Source: Desulfobacterales bacterium (lineage in GTDB: Bacteria > Desulfobacterota > Desulfobacteria > Desulfobacterales > 4be13). From it: DNA of 7,464 nt. Under the pieces are notes generated by a model, which saw only the letters and a program-made list of their open reading frames with translations, did no database searches and had not been told where the DNA came from. Position numbers and translations under genes: made by a program. This document shows positions 1-6,226 of this stretch, piece after piece. The stretch's first letter is position 1, and the number at the start of each line of letters is the position of its first letter. The stretch is from contig JAOZLU010000103.1 in the NCBI GenBank assembly GCA_029934695.1, forward strand, positions 8,236 through 15,699, given 5' to 3'.

Positions 1-2457
1 TGTGGCTGGGGCGTGGTCGAGGGTTCTAAAATACTCCGTGAACGCAATGTCTGTAAAATTACACACGGCAGAATACAGACAGGTGGAAGAAAAAAACCGC
101 TCATTGCCGATTATATCCTGGTTTACAAAGGCATCAAACTGGCAGTTGTTGAGGCAAAAAGAGATGAACTGGAAGTGGGCGAGGGAGTGGCACAGGCAAA
201 ACAATATGCTGCCAAACTGAATCTGGAAACCACTTACGCCACCAACGGAAAAAAAATTTATCAAATCTGCATGAAAACAGGCGCAGAGGGCCTGGTCAAT
301 GATTTTCTCTCACCCCAGGAGCTTTGGGACAAAACCTACACTGACCAAAACCACTGGCGGGATAAATTTGCAGACATACCCTTTGAAGACAAAAGCGGAA
401 CCTGGCAATTGCGCTACTACCAGGAAATTGCGATAAAAAACACACTCGAAGCAATCGCACAGAACAAAGACAGAATTTTATTGACCCTTGCCACCGGAAC
501 AGGAAAAACAGCCATTGCTTTTCAAATCGCCTGGAAACTGTTTCAAACCCGCTGGAACTTACATCGTGACGGAGAGAGAAGACCAAGAATACTGTTTCTC
601 GCCGACCGTAATTTTTTGGCTGACCAGGCATTTAACGCATTTTCAGCATTTCCCGAAGATGCAATGATTCGCATAAGGCCCAAAGAAGTCAGCAAAAAAG
701 GGAAAGTCCCAACCAACGGCAGTATCTTTTTTACTATTTTTCAAACCTTTATGACCAATGCTGCCAATACTGCGGCAATGATAACGGACGCAGAGAAAAA
801 CAATATGTTTATGGTTGCTGATACGAATATGGCGTATGGTTCAGAAAACTACAACTTTGGTCAGTACCCAAAAGACTATTTCGATTTTATCATTATTGAC
901 GAGTGCCACCGTGGCGGAGCCAATGACGAAGGAAACTGGAGAAGAATTTTAGAGTATTTTTCACCCGCCGTACAATTGGGGCTTACCGCAACACCCAAAC
1001 GAAAAGACAATGTGGACACCTATAAATATTTTGGTGAACCTGTTTATATCTATTCGCTCAAAGAGGGTATTAACGATGGTTTCCTCACGCCATTCAAGGT
1101 AAAACGCATCAAAACAACGCTTGACGATTATATATACACCAATGATGACCATATTATCGAAGGTGAGATTGAAGAAGGGAAAATATACGAAGAATCCGAC
1201 TTTAATAAAATTATTGAAATAAAAGAACGTGAGGCGGAACGAGTCCGGATTTATATGGACGAAGCCAATGAGAACGAAAAAACCATTATTTTCTGTGCCA
1301 CACAAATTCACGCAGCCGCTGTTCGTAATTTGGTAAATCAGTACCGTTTCGACAAACTCAACGCCAGGTTTAATACAAACAATAAGGTTACTGAGCTTGC
1401 CGAAGTAAACTATTGTGTCCGTGTAACCGCAGACGATGGCGAAAGAGGCGAACAGTTTTTAAGAGAATTTCAAGACAATGAAAAAACAATTCCGACGGTA
1501 TTGACCACTTCACAAAAACTGTCAACAGGTGTCGATGCCAGGAATATCCGCAACATTGTCTTAATGCGACCCATCAGGCAGATGATTGAGTTTAAGCAGA
1601 TCGTTGGCAGGGGAACCCGTTTATTTGACGGAAAAGAGTTTTTCACCATTTATGATTTCATAGATGCTTACCATCACTTTGCTGACCCTGAATGGGATGG
1701 AGAACCAGAGGGAGAGGAAGCCTGTCCTGAATGCGGAGAAGTGCCCTGCATTTGCGAAAAGACACCACCAAAGCCGTGTGAAATCTGTGGTCTGCGCCCT
1801 TGTATTTGCGAAAAAGAACCACCAAAACCTTGTGAGGAATGCGGACAAAGCCCCTGTGTCTGCATAAAGAAAGTCAAAATAAAGCTAAGAGATGGCAAAG
1901 AGCGTGAGATACAACATATAATTGCCACTTCTTTCTGGAGTGCTGACGGCAAACCCATTTCAGCAGAAGAATTTTTAAATAATCTGTTTGGCGAACTTCC
2001 CAACTTTTTCAAAAATGAGGATGAACTGCGGATTTTATGGAGTAAGCCAATGACTCGCAAGACGTTGCTTGAAAAATTGGATGAGGCAGGTTTCGGAAAA
2101 GAAGAATTACAGACATTGCAAAAGTTGATTGACGCAGAAAAAAGCGATTTATACGATGTTTTGAAATATGTATCTGACAGCGACATAAAACCCATAACAA
2201 GAGCCGAACGAGTATCAGGAGCCGAAGCGAATATTTTTGCTTTACTCAACAACAGACAAAAAGAGTTCATAGCATTTGTACTGAGCAAATACATCGAAAC
2301 CGGTGTTGAGGAACTCGACCAGGAAAAACTACCCGTCTTACTGACAAACAAATATCAGTCCTTAGAAGATGCAAAAGAAATATTGGGAGATGTGGCAGAT
2401 ATCAGCTCGCTGTTCATAGACTTTCAGCAGCATTTGTATCTGCAGAAAGCAGCATAA
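1..2457 (+). CDS. hsdR: Type I restriction enzyme R subunit, EcoEI-like (5' end cut off by window)
   Basis: Motor and nuclease subunit of a type I restriction-modification complex; it acts with HsdM and HsdS, which are not in the window, to translocate and cut unmodified DNA using ATP. The frame is open to base 1, so the first in-window GTG (13) is probably internal; by family comparison about 30 residues are missing. Visible motifs in order: the PD-(D/E)XK nuclease with Asp at 109-111 and Glu-x-Lys at 151-159, followed by the type I QxxxY motif (Gln 193, Tyr 205); Walker A ATGTGKT (490-510); DECH box (898-909); LTATPKR (982-1002); STGVDA (about 1522-1539); QIVGRGTR arginine-finger motif VI (1597-1620). 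An EcoEI_R_C-type C-terminal domain follows (about 1890-2450). All catalytic motifs are intact, so the enzyme looks functional. Between motor and C-terminal domain lies an unusual triple cysteine repeat. By eye the gene is more AT-rich than the fts genes, consistent with horizontal acquisition. Confidence 0.95.
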   Translation, partial: CGWGVVEGSKILRERNVCKITHGRIQTGGRKKPLIADYILVYKGIKLAVVEAKRDELEVGEGVAQAKQYAAKLNLETTYATNGKKIYQICMKTGAEGLVNDFLSPQELWDKTYTDQNHWRDKFADIPFEDKSGTWQLRYYQEIAIKNTLEAIAQNKDRILLTLATGTGKTAIAFQIAWKLFQTRWNLHRDGERRPRILFLADRNFLADQAFNAFSAFPEDAMIRIRPKEVSKKGKVPTNGSIFFTIFQTFMTNAANTAAMITDAEKNNMFMVADTNMAYGSENYNFGQYPKDYFDFIIIDECHRGGANDEGNWRRILEYFSPAVQLGLTATPKRKDNVDTYKYFGEPVYIYSLKEGINDGFLTPFKVKRIKTTLDDYIYTNDDHIIEGEIEEGKIYEESDFNKIIEIKEREAERVRIYMDEANENEKTIIFCATQIHAAAVRNLVNQYRFDKLNARFNTNNKVTELAEVNYCVRVTADDGERGEQFLREFQDNEKTIPTVLTTSQKLSTGVDARNIRNIVLMRPIRQMIEFKQIVGRGTRLFDGKEFFTIYDFIDAYHHFADPEWDGEPEGEEACPECGEVPCICEKTPPKPCEICGLRPCICEKEPPKPCEECGQSPCVCIKKVKIKLRDGKEREIQHIIATSFWSADGKPISAEEFLNNLFGELPNFFKNEDELRILWSKPMTRKTLLEKLDEAGFGKEELQTLQKLIDAEKSDLYDVLKYVSDSDIKPITRAERVSGAEANIFALLNNRQKEFIAFVLSKYIETGVEELDQEKLPVLLTNKYQSLEDAKEILGDVADISSLFIDFQQHLYLQKAA
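1723..1863 (+). repeat. In-frame 54-base tandem repeat coding three cysteine knuckles in HsdR
   Basis: Two full 54-base units (1723-1776 and 1777-1830) and a 33-base partial third (1831-1863) each encode the pattern C-x2-C-x4-C-x-C. In units one and two this is followed by a linker ending PPKP. The units read CPECGEVPCIC, CEICGLRPCIC and CEECGQSPCVC, giving twelve cysteines in 47 residues. Four closely spaced cysteines per unit could bind a zinc ion or another metal; this is inferred from spacing only. The nucleotide copies have diverged at many third positions while all cysteines are kept, which suggests selection on the protein and not a recent expansion. Confidence 0.85.
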
Positions 2458-2538
2458 ATCAGAGATGCGCTGATCCGAGAGGGTTGGAAAATCACCCACG
2501 ATCCTTATTTCATGCGATACGGCGACACGGAGTTTTAT
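2458..2538 (+). pseudogene. XisH-like (fdxN element excision controlling factor) N-terminal remnant
   Basis: Directly after the hsdR stop, in the same reading frame, the translation contains ALIREGWKITHDPYFMRY. This matches the conserved N-terminal segment of XisH proteins as I remember it (roughly ALIKDGWTIT-DPY-IRY). XisH was named from control of fdxN-element excision in heterocystous cyanobacteria, and the family has a restriction-endonuclease-like fold. Only about 27 of the usual roughly 135 residues are present. There is no in-frame start codon: the first ten or so residues are missing and the hsdR TAA blocks any earlier start. The similarity ends near base 2538, where a hairpin repeat begins; the frame then runs through repeat sequence to a TAA at 2659. 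It is best read as a dead fragment. The assignment rests on memory of the family and not on a search. Confidence 0.7.
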
Positions 2539-2590
2539 GGCTTGACAGGCTTCGGCCTGCCGGTGCTGCAAACATGCCGCCCCTGCGGGG
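2539..2590. repeat. REP-like double-hairpin repeat, copy A
   Basis: This is the first of two adjacent imperfect copies. Hairpin 1 is CAGGC-TTCG-GCCTG, with a UUCG-type tetraloop (about 2546-2559). A linker GGTGCTGCAAACAT follows. Hairpin 2 is GCCCC-TGCG-GGGGC (2579-2592), running two bases into copy B. There is no T-tract after either stem, so it is not a canonical intrinsic terminator. It resembles dispersed intergenic REP/MITE-like elements, and it may still stabilise or end the hsdR transcript. The family name is unknown to me. Confidence 0.65.
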
Positions 2591-2644
2591 GCTTGACGGG
2601 CTTCGGGCCTGTCGGTGCTACAAATATATGCCCTACGGGCTTGG
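2590..2644. repeat. REP-like double-hairpin repeat, copy B
   Basis: Second copy, directly abutting copy A and nearly identical over its first 34 bases apart from one inserted G and a few substitutions. Hairpin 1 pairs GACGGGC (2596-2602) with GCCTGTC via one G-T pair. The linker is GGTGCTACAAATAT. Hairpin 2 is GCCC-TAC-GGGC (2630-2640). Arm changes that leave the stems pairable in both copies suggest that the folded structure matters. It lies between the xisH remnant and the promoter-like region of murB. Confidence 0.65.
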
Positions 2645-2667
2645 ATCGGAGCTTCCCCTAAATCCGT

Positions 2668-2673
2668 TATAAT
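2668..2673 (+). promoter_or_regulatory. Possible -10 box (TATAAT) upstream of murB
   Basis: A perfect TATAAT lies 80 bases before the murB start, after the hairpin repeats. No good -35 box is present at 16-18 bases: the nearest candidate, TTGGAT at 2641-2646, is 21 bases away, and there is no extended -10 TG. The 8-base direct repeat AATCCGTT occurs at 2661-2668 and 2679-2686 (period 18), overlapping the box, and could be an operator or chance. A promoter here would let murB-ftsZ be expressed independently of the restriction locus. Confidence 0.35.
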
Positions 2674-2701
2674 ATGAGAATCCGTTCATGAAGGACTGAG
2701 T

Positions 2702-2764
2702 ATGTGCGAAAGAACCTGGCTGGTAATATGGAAAAATCAGACAAAAAACAAAAATGACAATTGA
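2702..2764 (+). CDS. Possible 20-codon leader ORF overlapping the murB start
   Basis: ATG at 2702 follows an AAGGA ribosome-binding-like sequence (2691-2695) with 6 bases of spacing. The ORF runs 20 codons to TGA at 2762, overlapping the first 11 bases of murB in another frame. The peptide begins MCERTWLVIW and ends in Lys/Asn-rich residues; it resembles no family I know. murB itself has only A-rich sequence and no clear Shine-Dalgarno in front of it, so a leader feeding ribosomes to murB by coupling is plausible. It may equally be chance. Confidence 0.2.
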   Translation: MCERTWLVIWKNQTKNKNDN

Positions 2765-3785
2765 TCCTGATGCAAAAAAATGGCTCGTGAGTTTTTTGGG
2801 CGCCAATGTCAAATTTGACGAACCCATGTCAAGGCACACATCCCTGCGTGTGGGCGGCCCTGCGGATGTTTATGTTACGCCTGAAACCCGGGAGGATTTG
2901 TTCAGAATCATACGCGGATGCCGGGAAAAAGGACTCAGATATGCCATCATCGGCGGTGGCACAAATCTTCTGGTAAAAGACAATGGCATACGCGGTATTG
3001 CAATTTTACTGAAAAAATGCTTTAATCAGATTGTACAGACAGGTGCAAGAGGGGATGATGTTATTGTGACGGCAATGGCAGGTTCCAGTCTGGCCCGCGT
3101 TTGCAGATTTGCCACTGAACATGGCCTTGGGGGAATGGATTTTGCACTTGGCATCCCCGGCACGGTGGGCGGCGCTATTATGATGAACGCGGGCACGGCT
3201 TACGGATCCATGCAAAATGTGCTTGATTCCGTAAATATACTCCTGCCCACAGGCCAGACCGGGAAGATTGAAAAACAGTATCTGAAATTTGATTACAGAA
3301 AACTTGATATCGCTCAGGGTTGCAGATATATTGCAGGCAATATCCCTGATGACAGGGGCCAGCCTGTCATACTTGACGGACAATTCTGCCTGCATCCCTC
3401 AGATCCGGGGAAGCTGAAAAGAGAGGCTGAGGAAATTCTGCAAACACGCAAAGGCAACCAGCCCACAAATGCCCCGAACGCAGGATGTTTTTTTAAAAAT
3501 CCTGATTTGTCAGCGATCAGTGACCAGTGGTCCGTCACACTGGAAAACGGACAGCATCTAACCAGGCTGACAGGGGTATCGGCAGGCAGACTGATTGACC
3601 TGGCCGGACTCAGGGGGAAGCGGATTGGCGGAGCGGAAGTTTCAGCAAAACATGCCAATTTCATCATCAACCGGGATAATGCTTCGGCTGCCGACATACT
3701 TTCGTTGGCGGAGCTTATCCGGGAAACCGTATTGAAAATATTCAACATCAATCTGGAAACAGAGGTTAAAATTATTGGGGAATAA
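2754..3785 (+). CDS. murB: UDP-N-acetylenolpyruvoylglucosamine reductase (MurB)
   Basis: Cytoplasmic flavoenzyme that reduces UDP-GlcNAc-enolpyruvate to UDP-MurNAc with NADPH, the second committed step of peptidoglycan precursor synthesis. It has 343 residues. The FAD-binding part includes SLRVGGPAD (30-38) and GGGTNLLVKDNGIRG (67-81); GIPGTVGGA lies at 133-141; the substrate-site YRKL carries Arg182; the motif AGCFFKNP holds Cys245; GGAEVSAKHANFIIN and the C-terminal LETEVKIIGE (Glu335/337) follow. The last blocks fit type II MurB. The proton-donor position that is Ser in E. coli (Ser229) is Cys here, a substitution I recall in other bacteria. About 15-20 residues between YRKL and VIL look longer than usual. 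The ATG at 2754 is the only start: an in-frame stop at 2724 precedes it with no other start between. It lacks a clear Shine-Dalgarno. Its 3' end overlaps ftsQ by 11 bases. Confidence 0.95.
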   Translation: MTIDPDAKKWLVSFLGANVKFDEPMSRHTSLRVGGPADVYVTPETREDLFRIIRGCREKGLRYAIIGGGTNLLVKDNGIRGIAILLKKCFNQIVQTGARGDDVIVTAMAGSSLARVCRFATEHGLGGMDFALGIPGTVGGAIMMNAGTAYGSMQNVLDSVNILLPTGQTGKIEKQYLKFDYRKLDIAQGCRYIAGNIPDDRGQPVILDGQFCLHPSDPGKLKREAEEILQTRKGNQPTNAPNAGCFFKNPDLSAISDQWSVTLENGQHLTRLTGVSAGRLIDLAGLRGKRIGGAEVSAKHANFIINRDNASAADILSLAELIRETVLKIFNINLETEVKIIGE

Positions 3786-4839
3786 GCGCAAACGGAAAAA
3801 TTATCATTGGAAGATCCCTATAAAAAAGAGGGGCTTTGAAAAGATTGCAGTAAACTCCCGCGGAAGTCCTGAACGGCCCGGATATACAAAACTTATGCCA
3901 TTGCTTGTGCAGGAGGAACCTGAAAAATATGTCAATATCCTGCAATGGCTTCTGCTTTGTCTGAAAATGGCTGCAGGAATGACTTTTGTAATTATGATAA
4001 GTCTTGTTTTTATCTTTTTGTACGATTTTTCTACTCAATGTGATTATTTCAGAGCAGAACGCATCGTAATAAAAGGTATTCACAGAATCTCCGAAGAGGA
4101 AATAATAAGGCAGGCGCAAATCCGCCCGGGAATAAATATCCTCTCTGTGAACCTTTCAAAGACAAGGAAAAGATTGGAGGTGCATCCGTGGATAGCCCAA
4201 GCCGGGGTGAGAAGAGAACTGCCCTCGGAAATTCATATTAAGATAACAGAGCATGAGGCGATTGCCATTCTCAGTCTTTCACGGTTTCAAGTCGGGGCTT
4301 GGGAACGATATGGAAAAAACGAGCCTGGGGAACAGGATTTGGGGCATAAATTCATGATAGATGCTCACGGGAAAATATTCAAAAAATGGAATCCATACAA
4401 AGATCCCAATGATCTGCCGCTCGTCAGCGGGCTTGATTTTTCAGATATCAATATTTCAGGCGGGGAACGATTTAAAACCATTCCCTATAATGCGGTAATG
4501 AGTGTCTTACGACTTGGGCGACAGAACAGAAGCATTATTCCCAACAGTCTGATAAAAAAAATCAGAGTGGACAGAGAGATGGGCATCACCCTGCAATTGA
4601 CACAAGGTCCGGAGCCTGTCAGTTCTGATCTCTCAGCAGATCGGATCAGAGCAATAAAACTGGGGTACAATAATTACCCGGAAAAATATGACAAGCTCAA
4701 AAGTATGCTTTTTTATCTGAAAAGACAGCAACATATTGTAAATATTGACTTTATTGATCTGAACAATTTAAATCGCATTGTCGTTTCAGAATGCGGAATG
4801 CAAAATGCAAAATGCGGAATGCAGGATTCGGATATTTAG
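3775..4839 (+). CDS. ftsQ: Cell division protein FtsQ (POTRA domain, single-pass inner membrane)
   Basis: Bitopic membrane protein that links the cytoplasmic Z ring to periplasmic divisome partners (FtsB/FtsL in E. coli). From the TTG start it has 354 residues: a basic cytoplasmic tail (KRKRK at 4-8), one membrane helix at about 65-83, a POTRA domain beginning FRAERIVIKGIHRISEEEI (about 92-162), then the beta-rich FtsQ domain. The TTG start is supported by its 11-base overlap with murB, an AGAGG (3761-3765) 9 bases upstream and the basic tail; ATG at 3895 is an alternative that would remove 40 residues. The C-terminus is odd: after NRIVV the last roughly 16 residues (ECGMQNAKCGMQDSDI) come largely from a 7-base tandem repeat and are unlike FtsQ family tails. 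FtsQ is poorly conserved in sequence, so the call also rests on position between murB and ftsA. Confidence 0.92.
   Translation: MGNKRKRKNYHWKIPIKKRGFEKIAVNSRGSPERPGYTKLMPLLVQEEPEKYVNILQWLLLCLKMAAGMTFVIMISLVFIFLYDFSTQCDYFRAERIVIKGIHRISEEEIIRQAQIRPGINILSVNLSKTRKRLEVHPWIAQAGVRRELPSEIHIKITEHEAIAILSLSRFQVGAWERYGKNEPGEQDLGHKFMIDAHGKIFKKWNPYKDPNDLPLVSGLDFSDINISGGERFKTIPYNAVMSVLRLGRQNRSIIPNSLIKKIRVDREMGITLQLTQGPEPVSSDLSADRIRAIKLGYNNYPEKYDKLKSMLFYLKRQQHIVNIDFIDLNNLNRIVVSECGMQNAKCGMQDSDI
4790..4824. repeat. 7-base tandem repeat forming the 3' end of ftsQ
   Basis: Five consecutive heptamers: AATGCGG, AATGCAA, AATGCAA, AATGCGG, AATGCAG, followed by a decayed sixth (GATTCGG, 4825-4831). The array lies inside the ftsQ reading frame just before its TAG. 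Because 7 is not a multiple of 3, gain or loss of one unit changes the FtsQ tail. Losing one unit would open the frame to a TAG at 4934-4936, overlapping ftsA; gaining one would stop at TGA 4860-4862. Confidence 0.85.
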
Positions 4840-4855
4840 TTTCAGTTCCGCATTT
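4810..4855. repeat. Inverted repeat between ftsQ end and ftsA ribosome-binding site
   Basis: AAATGCGGAA (4810-4819) and TTCCGCATTT (4846-4855) are perfect 10-base reverse complements with a 26-base loop that contains the ftsQ stop codon. The left arm is one of the heptamer units; the right arm is an inverted relic of the same repeat. In mRNA the stem would end 6 bases before the ftsA Shine-Dalgarno, so it could affect ftsA translation. No T-tract follows, so it is not an intrinsic terminator. Confidence 0.6.
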
Positions 4856-4861
4856 CACATG

Positions 4862-4867
4862 AGGAGG
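4862..4867 (+). promoter_or_regulatory. Strong ribosome-binding site of ftsA
   Basis: A perfect AGGAGG lies 5 bases before the GTG start at 4873. It decides the start: the ATG at 4871 that overlaps this GTG (ATGTG) is in another frame, which closes at 4934-4936 and does not encode FtsA. Confidence 0.85.
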
Positions 4868-4872
4868 TTTAT

Positions 4873-6099
4873 GTGCAGGGACAGGAAGAGATTATTGTCG
4901 GTCTTGATATCGGAACGACCAAAATTTGTGCTGTAGTTGGCGAACTATCCGGAAACGATATAAATATCATCGGAATCGGCACCCACCCTTCCATCGGACT
5001 CCGAAAGGGTGTGGTTGTAAACATAGAATCAACCGTGCAATCCATTAAAAAGGCTGTTGAAGACGCGGAATTAATGGCCGGCGTTGAAATTTCATCTGTG
5101 TACGCGGGAATTGCCGGCGGACACATCACCGGCTTCAACAGCCGGGGAATTATTGCAATAAAAGGACCCGAGGTCACGCAGCATGATGTGGAGCGCGTGA
5201 TTGACGCTGCCCGGGCCGTGGCAATCCCCATGGACCGGGAGGTCATACATGTGCTGCCGCAGGAATTCATTGTGGATGACCATGCAGGCATCCTGGACCC
5301 TGTGGGAATGGCTGCTGTACGCCTGGAAGCAAAGATTCATATCGTGACCGGCGCGGTGACATCTGCCCACAACATTGTAAAATGTGCAAACCGCGCCGGT
5401 CTTGATGTGTGTGATATTGTTCTGGAATCGCTTGCTTCCGGTGAAGCTGTATTGGCTGATGAGGAAAAAGAACTCGGCACGGCCCTTCTGGATCTGGGCG
5501 GCGGAACGAGTGATCTGGCCATCTTTTCCAATAAAAATATCAAACACACATTCGTGCTTGCGCTCGGAGGAAATAATCTTACAAATGATATTGCCATTGG
5601 GTTGCGCGCTCCCCTTGGCGAAGCAGAAAATATCAAGAAAAAATACGGGAGCTGTCTGTCCAAAAATATCGGCCTCGAAGAAACCATTGAAGTACCGGGT
5701 ATGGGAGGGCGGAAGTCCAGAAAACTCTCAAGGCAGATACTGTGTGAAATTTTGGAACCGCGCACGGAAGAAATTTTTGCTCTGATACAGAGGGAAATTT
5801 ACAGGGCAGGAATGGAAAGCACAATGGCGTCAGGCATCGTTTTAACGGGCGGTTCAGCTCTTTTGGATGGGGTGACAGAGGTTGCCGAATCGGTTTTCAA
5901 CCTTCCGACCCGTCTGGGGAAGCCTCGGGGAATCGGCGGCCTTGTGGATGTTGTAAACAACCCCATGTATGCCACAGGTGTCGGGCTTGTCTTATTCGGT
6001 GCGCAAAACCAGCCGGAAAACAAATTCAGAATCCGTGACTCAAATATTTTCAACCGGGTGATGGCCCGGATGAAAAAATGGTTTAAAGATATAGTTTGA
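4873..6099 (+). CDS. ftsA: Cell division protein FtsA (actin-like Z-ring membrane anchor)
   Basis: Actin-fold ATP-binding protein that tethers FtsZ filaments to the inner membrane and recruits later divisome proteins. It has 408 residues from a GTG start, near the usual family length. Phosphate-1 motif VGLDIGTTK is at 9-17; the FtsA-specific 1C/SHS2 region lies around 85-165 (starting VEISSVYAGIAGGHI); phosphate-2 DLGGGTSD is at 207-214; the adenosine motif GIVLTGGSALL starts at 321. The last 18 residues (NIFNRVMARMKKWFKDIV) form the expected amphipathic membrane-targeting helix, with hydrophobic and lysine/arginine faces. It starts 33 bases after ftsQ and is followed by ftsZ, the canonical order. 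No missing motif or frameshift is seen. Confidence 0.97.
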   Translation: MQGQEEIIVGLDIGTTKICAVVGELSGNDINIIGIGTHPSIGLRKGVVVNIESTVQSIKKAVEDAELMAGVEISSVYAGIAGGHITGFNSRGIIAIKGPEVTQHDVERVIDAARAVAIPMDREVIHVLPQEFIVDDHAGILDPVGMAAVRLEAKIHIVTGAVTSAHNIVKCANRAGLDVCDIVLESLASGEAVLADEEKELGTALLDLGGGTSDLAIFSNKNIKHTFVLALGGNNLTNDIAIGLRAPLGEAENIKKKYGSCLSKNIGLEETIEVPGMGGRKSRKLSRQILCEILEPRTEEIFALIQREIYRAGMESTMASGIVLTGGSALLDGVTEVAESVFNLPTRLGKPRGIGGLVDVVNNPMYATGVGLVLFGAQNQPENKFRIRDSNIFNRVMARMKKWFKDIV

Positions 6100-6180
6100 A
6101 CTTTGAATGAAATTATTGTAAGAGGGATCCTTAGGCAGGCTCAGGGTTCGGGCGCAATTTAAGGAAAAAATTCAATACGG

Positions 6181-6198
6181 CAATTGTCAGCAATTGTC
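6181..6198. repeat. CAATTGTC direct repeat in the ftsA-ftsZ gap
   Basis: CAATTGTC occurs at 6181-6188 and 6191-6198, a period of 10 bases or about one helical turn. Its core CAATTG is palindromic, so the pair is also an inverted arrangement. In addition, TTAAGGA (6159-6165) and TCCTTAA (6197-6203) are inverted repeats. The 127-base gap (6100-6226) holds no ORF and no convincing -35/-10 pair that I can see. A regulator site for ftsZ is possible but unproven. Confidence 0.3.
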
Positions 6199-6214
6199 CT
6201 TAATCTTAGGGAAC

Positions 6215-6220
6215 AGGTGG
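6215..6220 (+). promoter_or_regulatory. Ribosome-binding site fixing the ftsZ start
   Basis: AGGTGG lies 6 bases before ATG 6227. It selects this ATG over the in-frame TTG at 6194, which has no comparable site and would add 11 residues unlike FtsZ N-termini. Confidence 0.75.
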
Positions 6221-6226
6221 GAAACA

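Noticed and set aside
1674..2351. Antisense ORF of 225 codons opposite hsdR
   Set aside because: Low-complexity serine-rich shadow; the opposite strand carries clear HsdR domains and conserved cysteines.
2542..2547. Perfect TTGACA, possible -35 box
   Set aside because: It lies inside repeat copy A and has no -10-like sequence 16-18 bases downstream; the TATAAT at 2668 is far too distant.
2539..2644. Intrinsic terminator for hsdR
   Set aside because: Stems are strong but none is followed by a T-rich run, and the two tandem copies fit a dispersed repeat better.
2484..2672. 62-codon + strand ORF across the xisH relic and repeats
   Set aside because: It is the wrong frame of the XisH fragment and then of the hairpin repeats; the product is Arg/Leu-rich with no match to a known family.
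6194..6226. Upstream TTG start for ftsZ
   Set aside because: The ATG at 6227 has AGGTGG at proper spacing and gives a typical FtsZ N-terminus; the extra 11 residues are not FtsZ-like.
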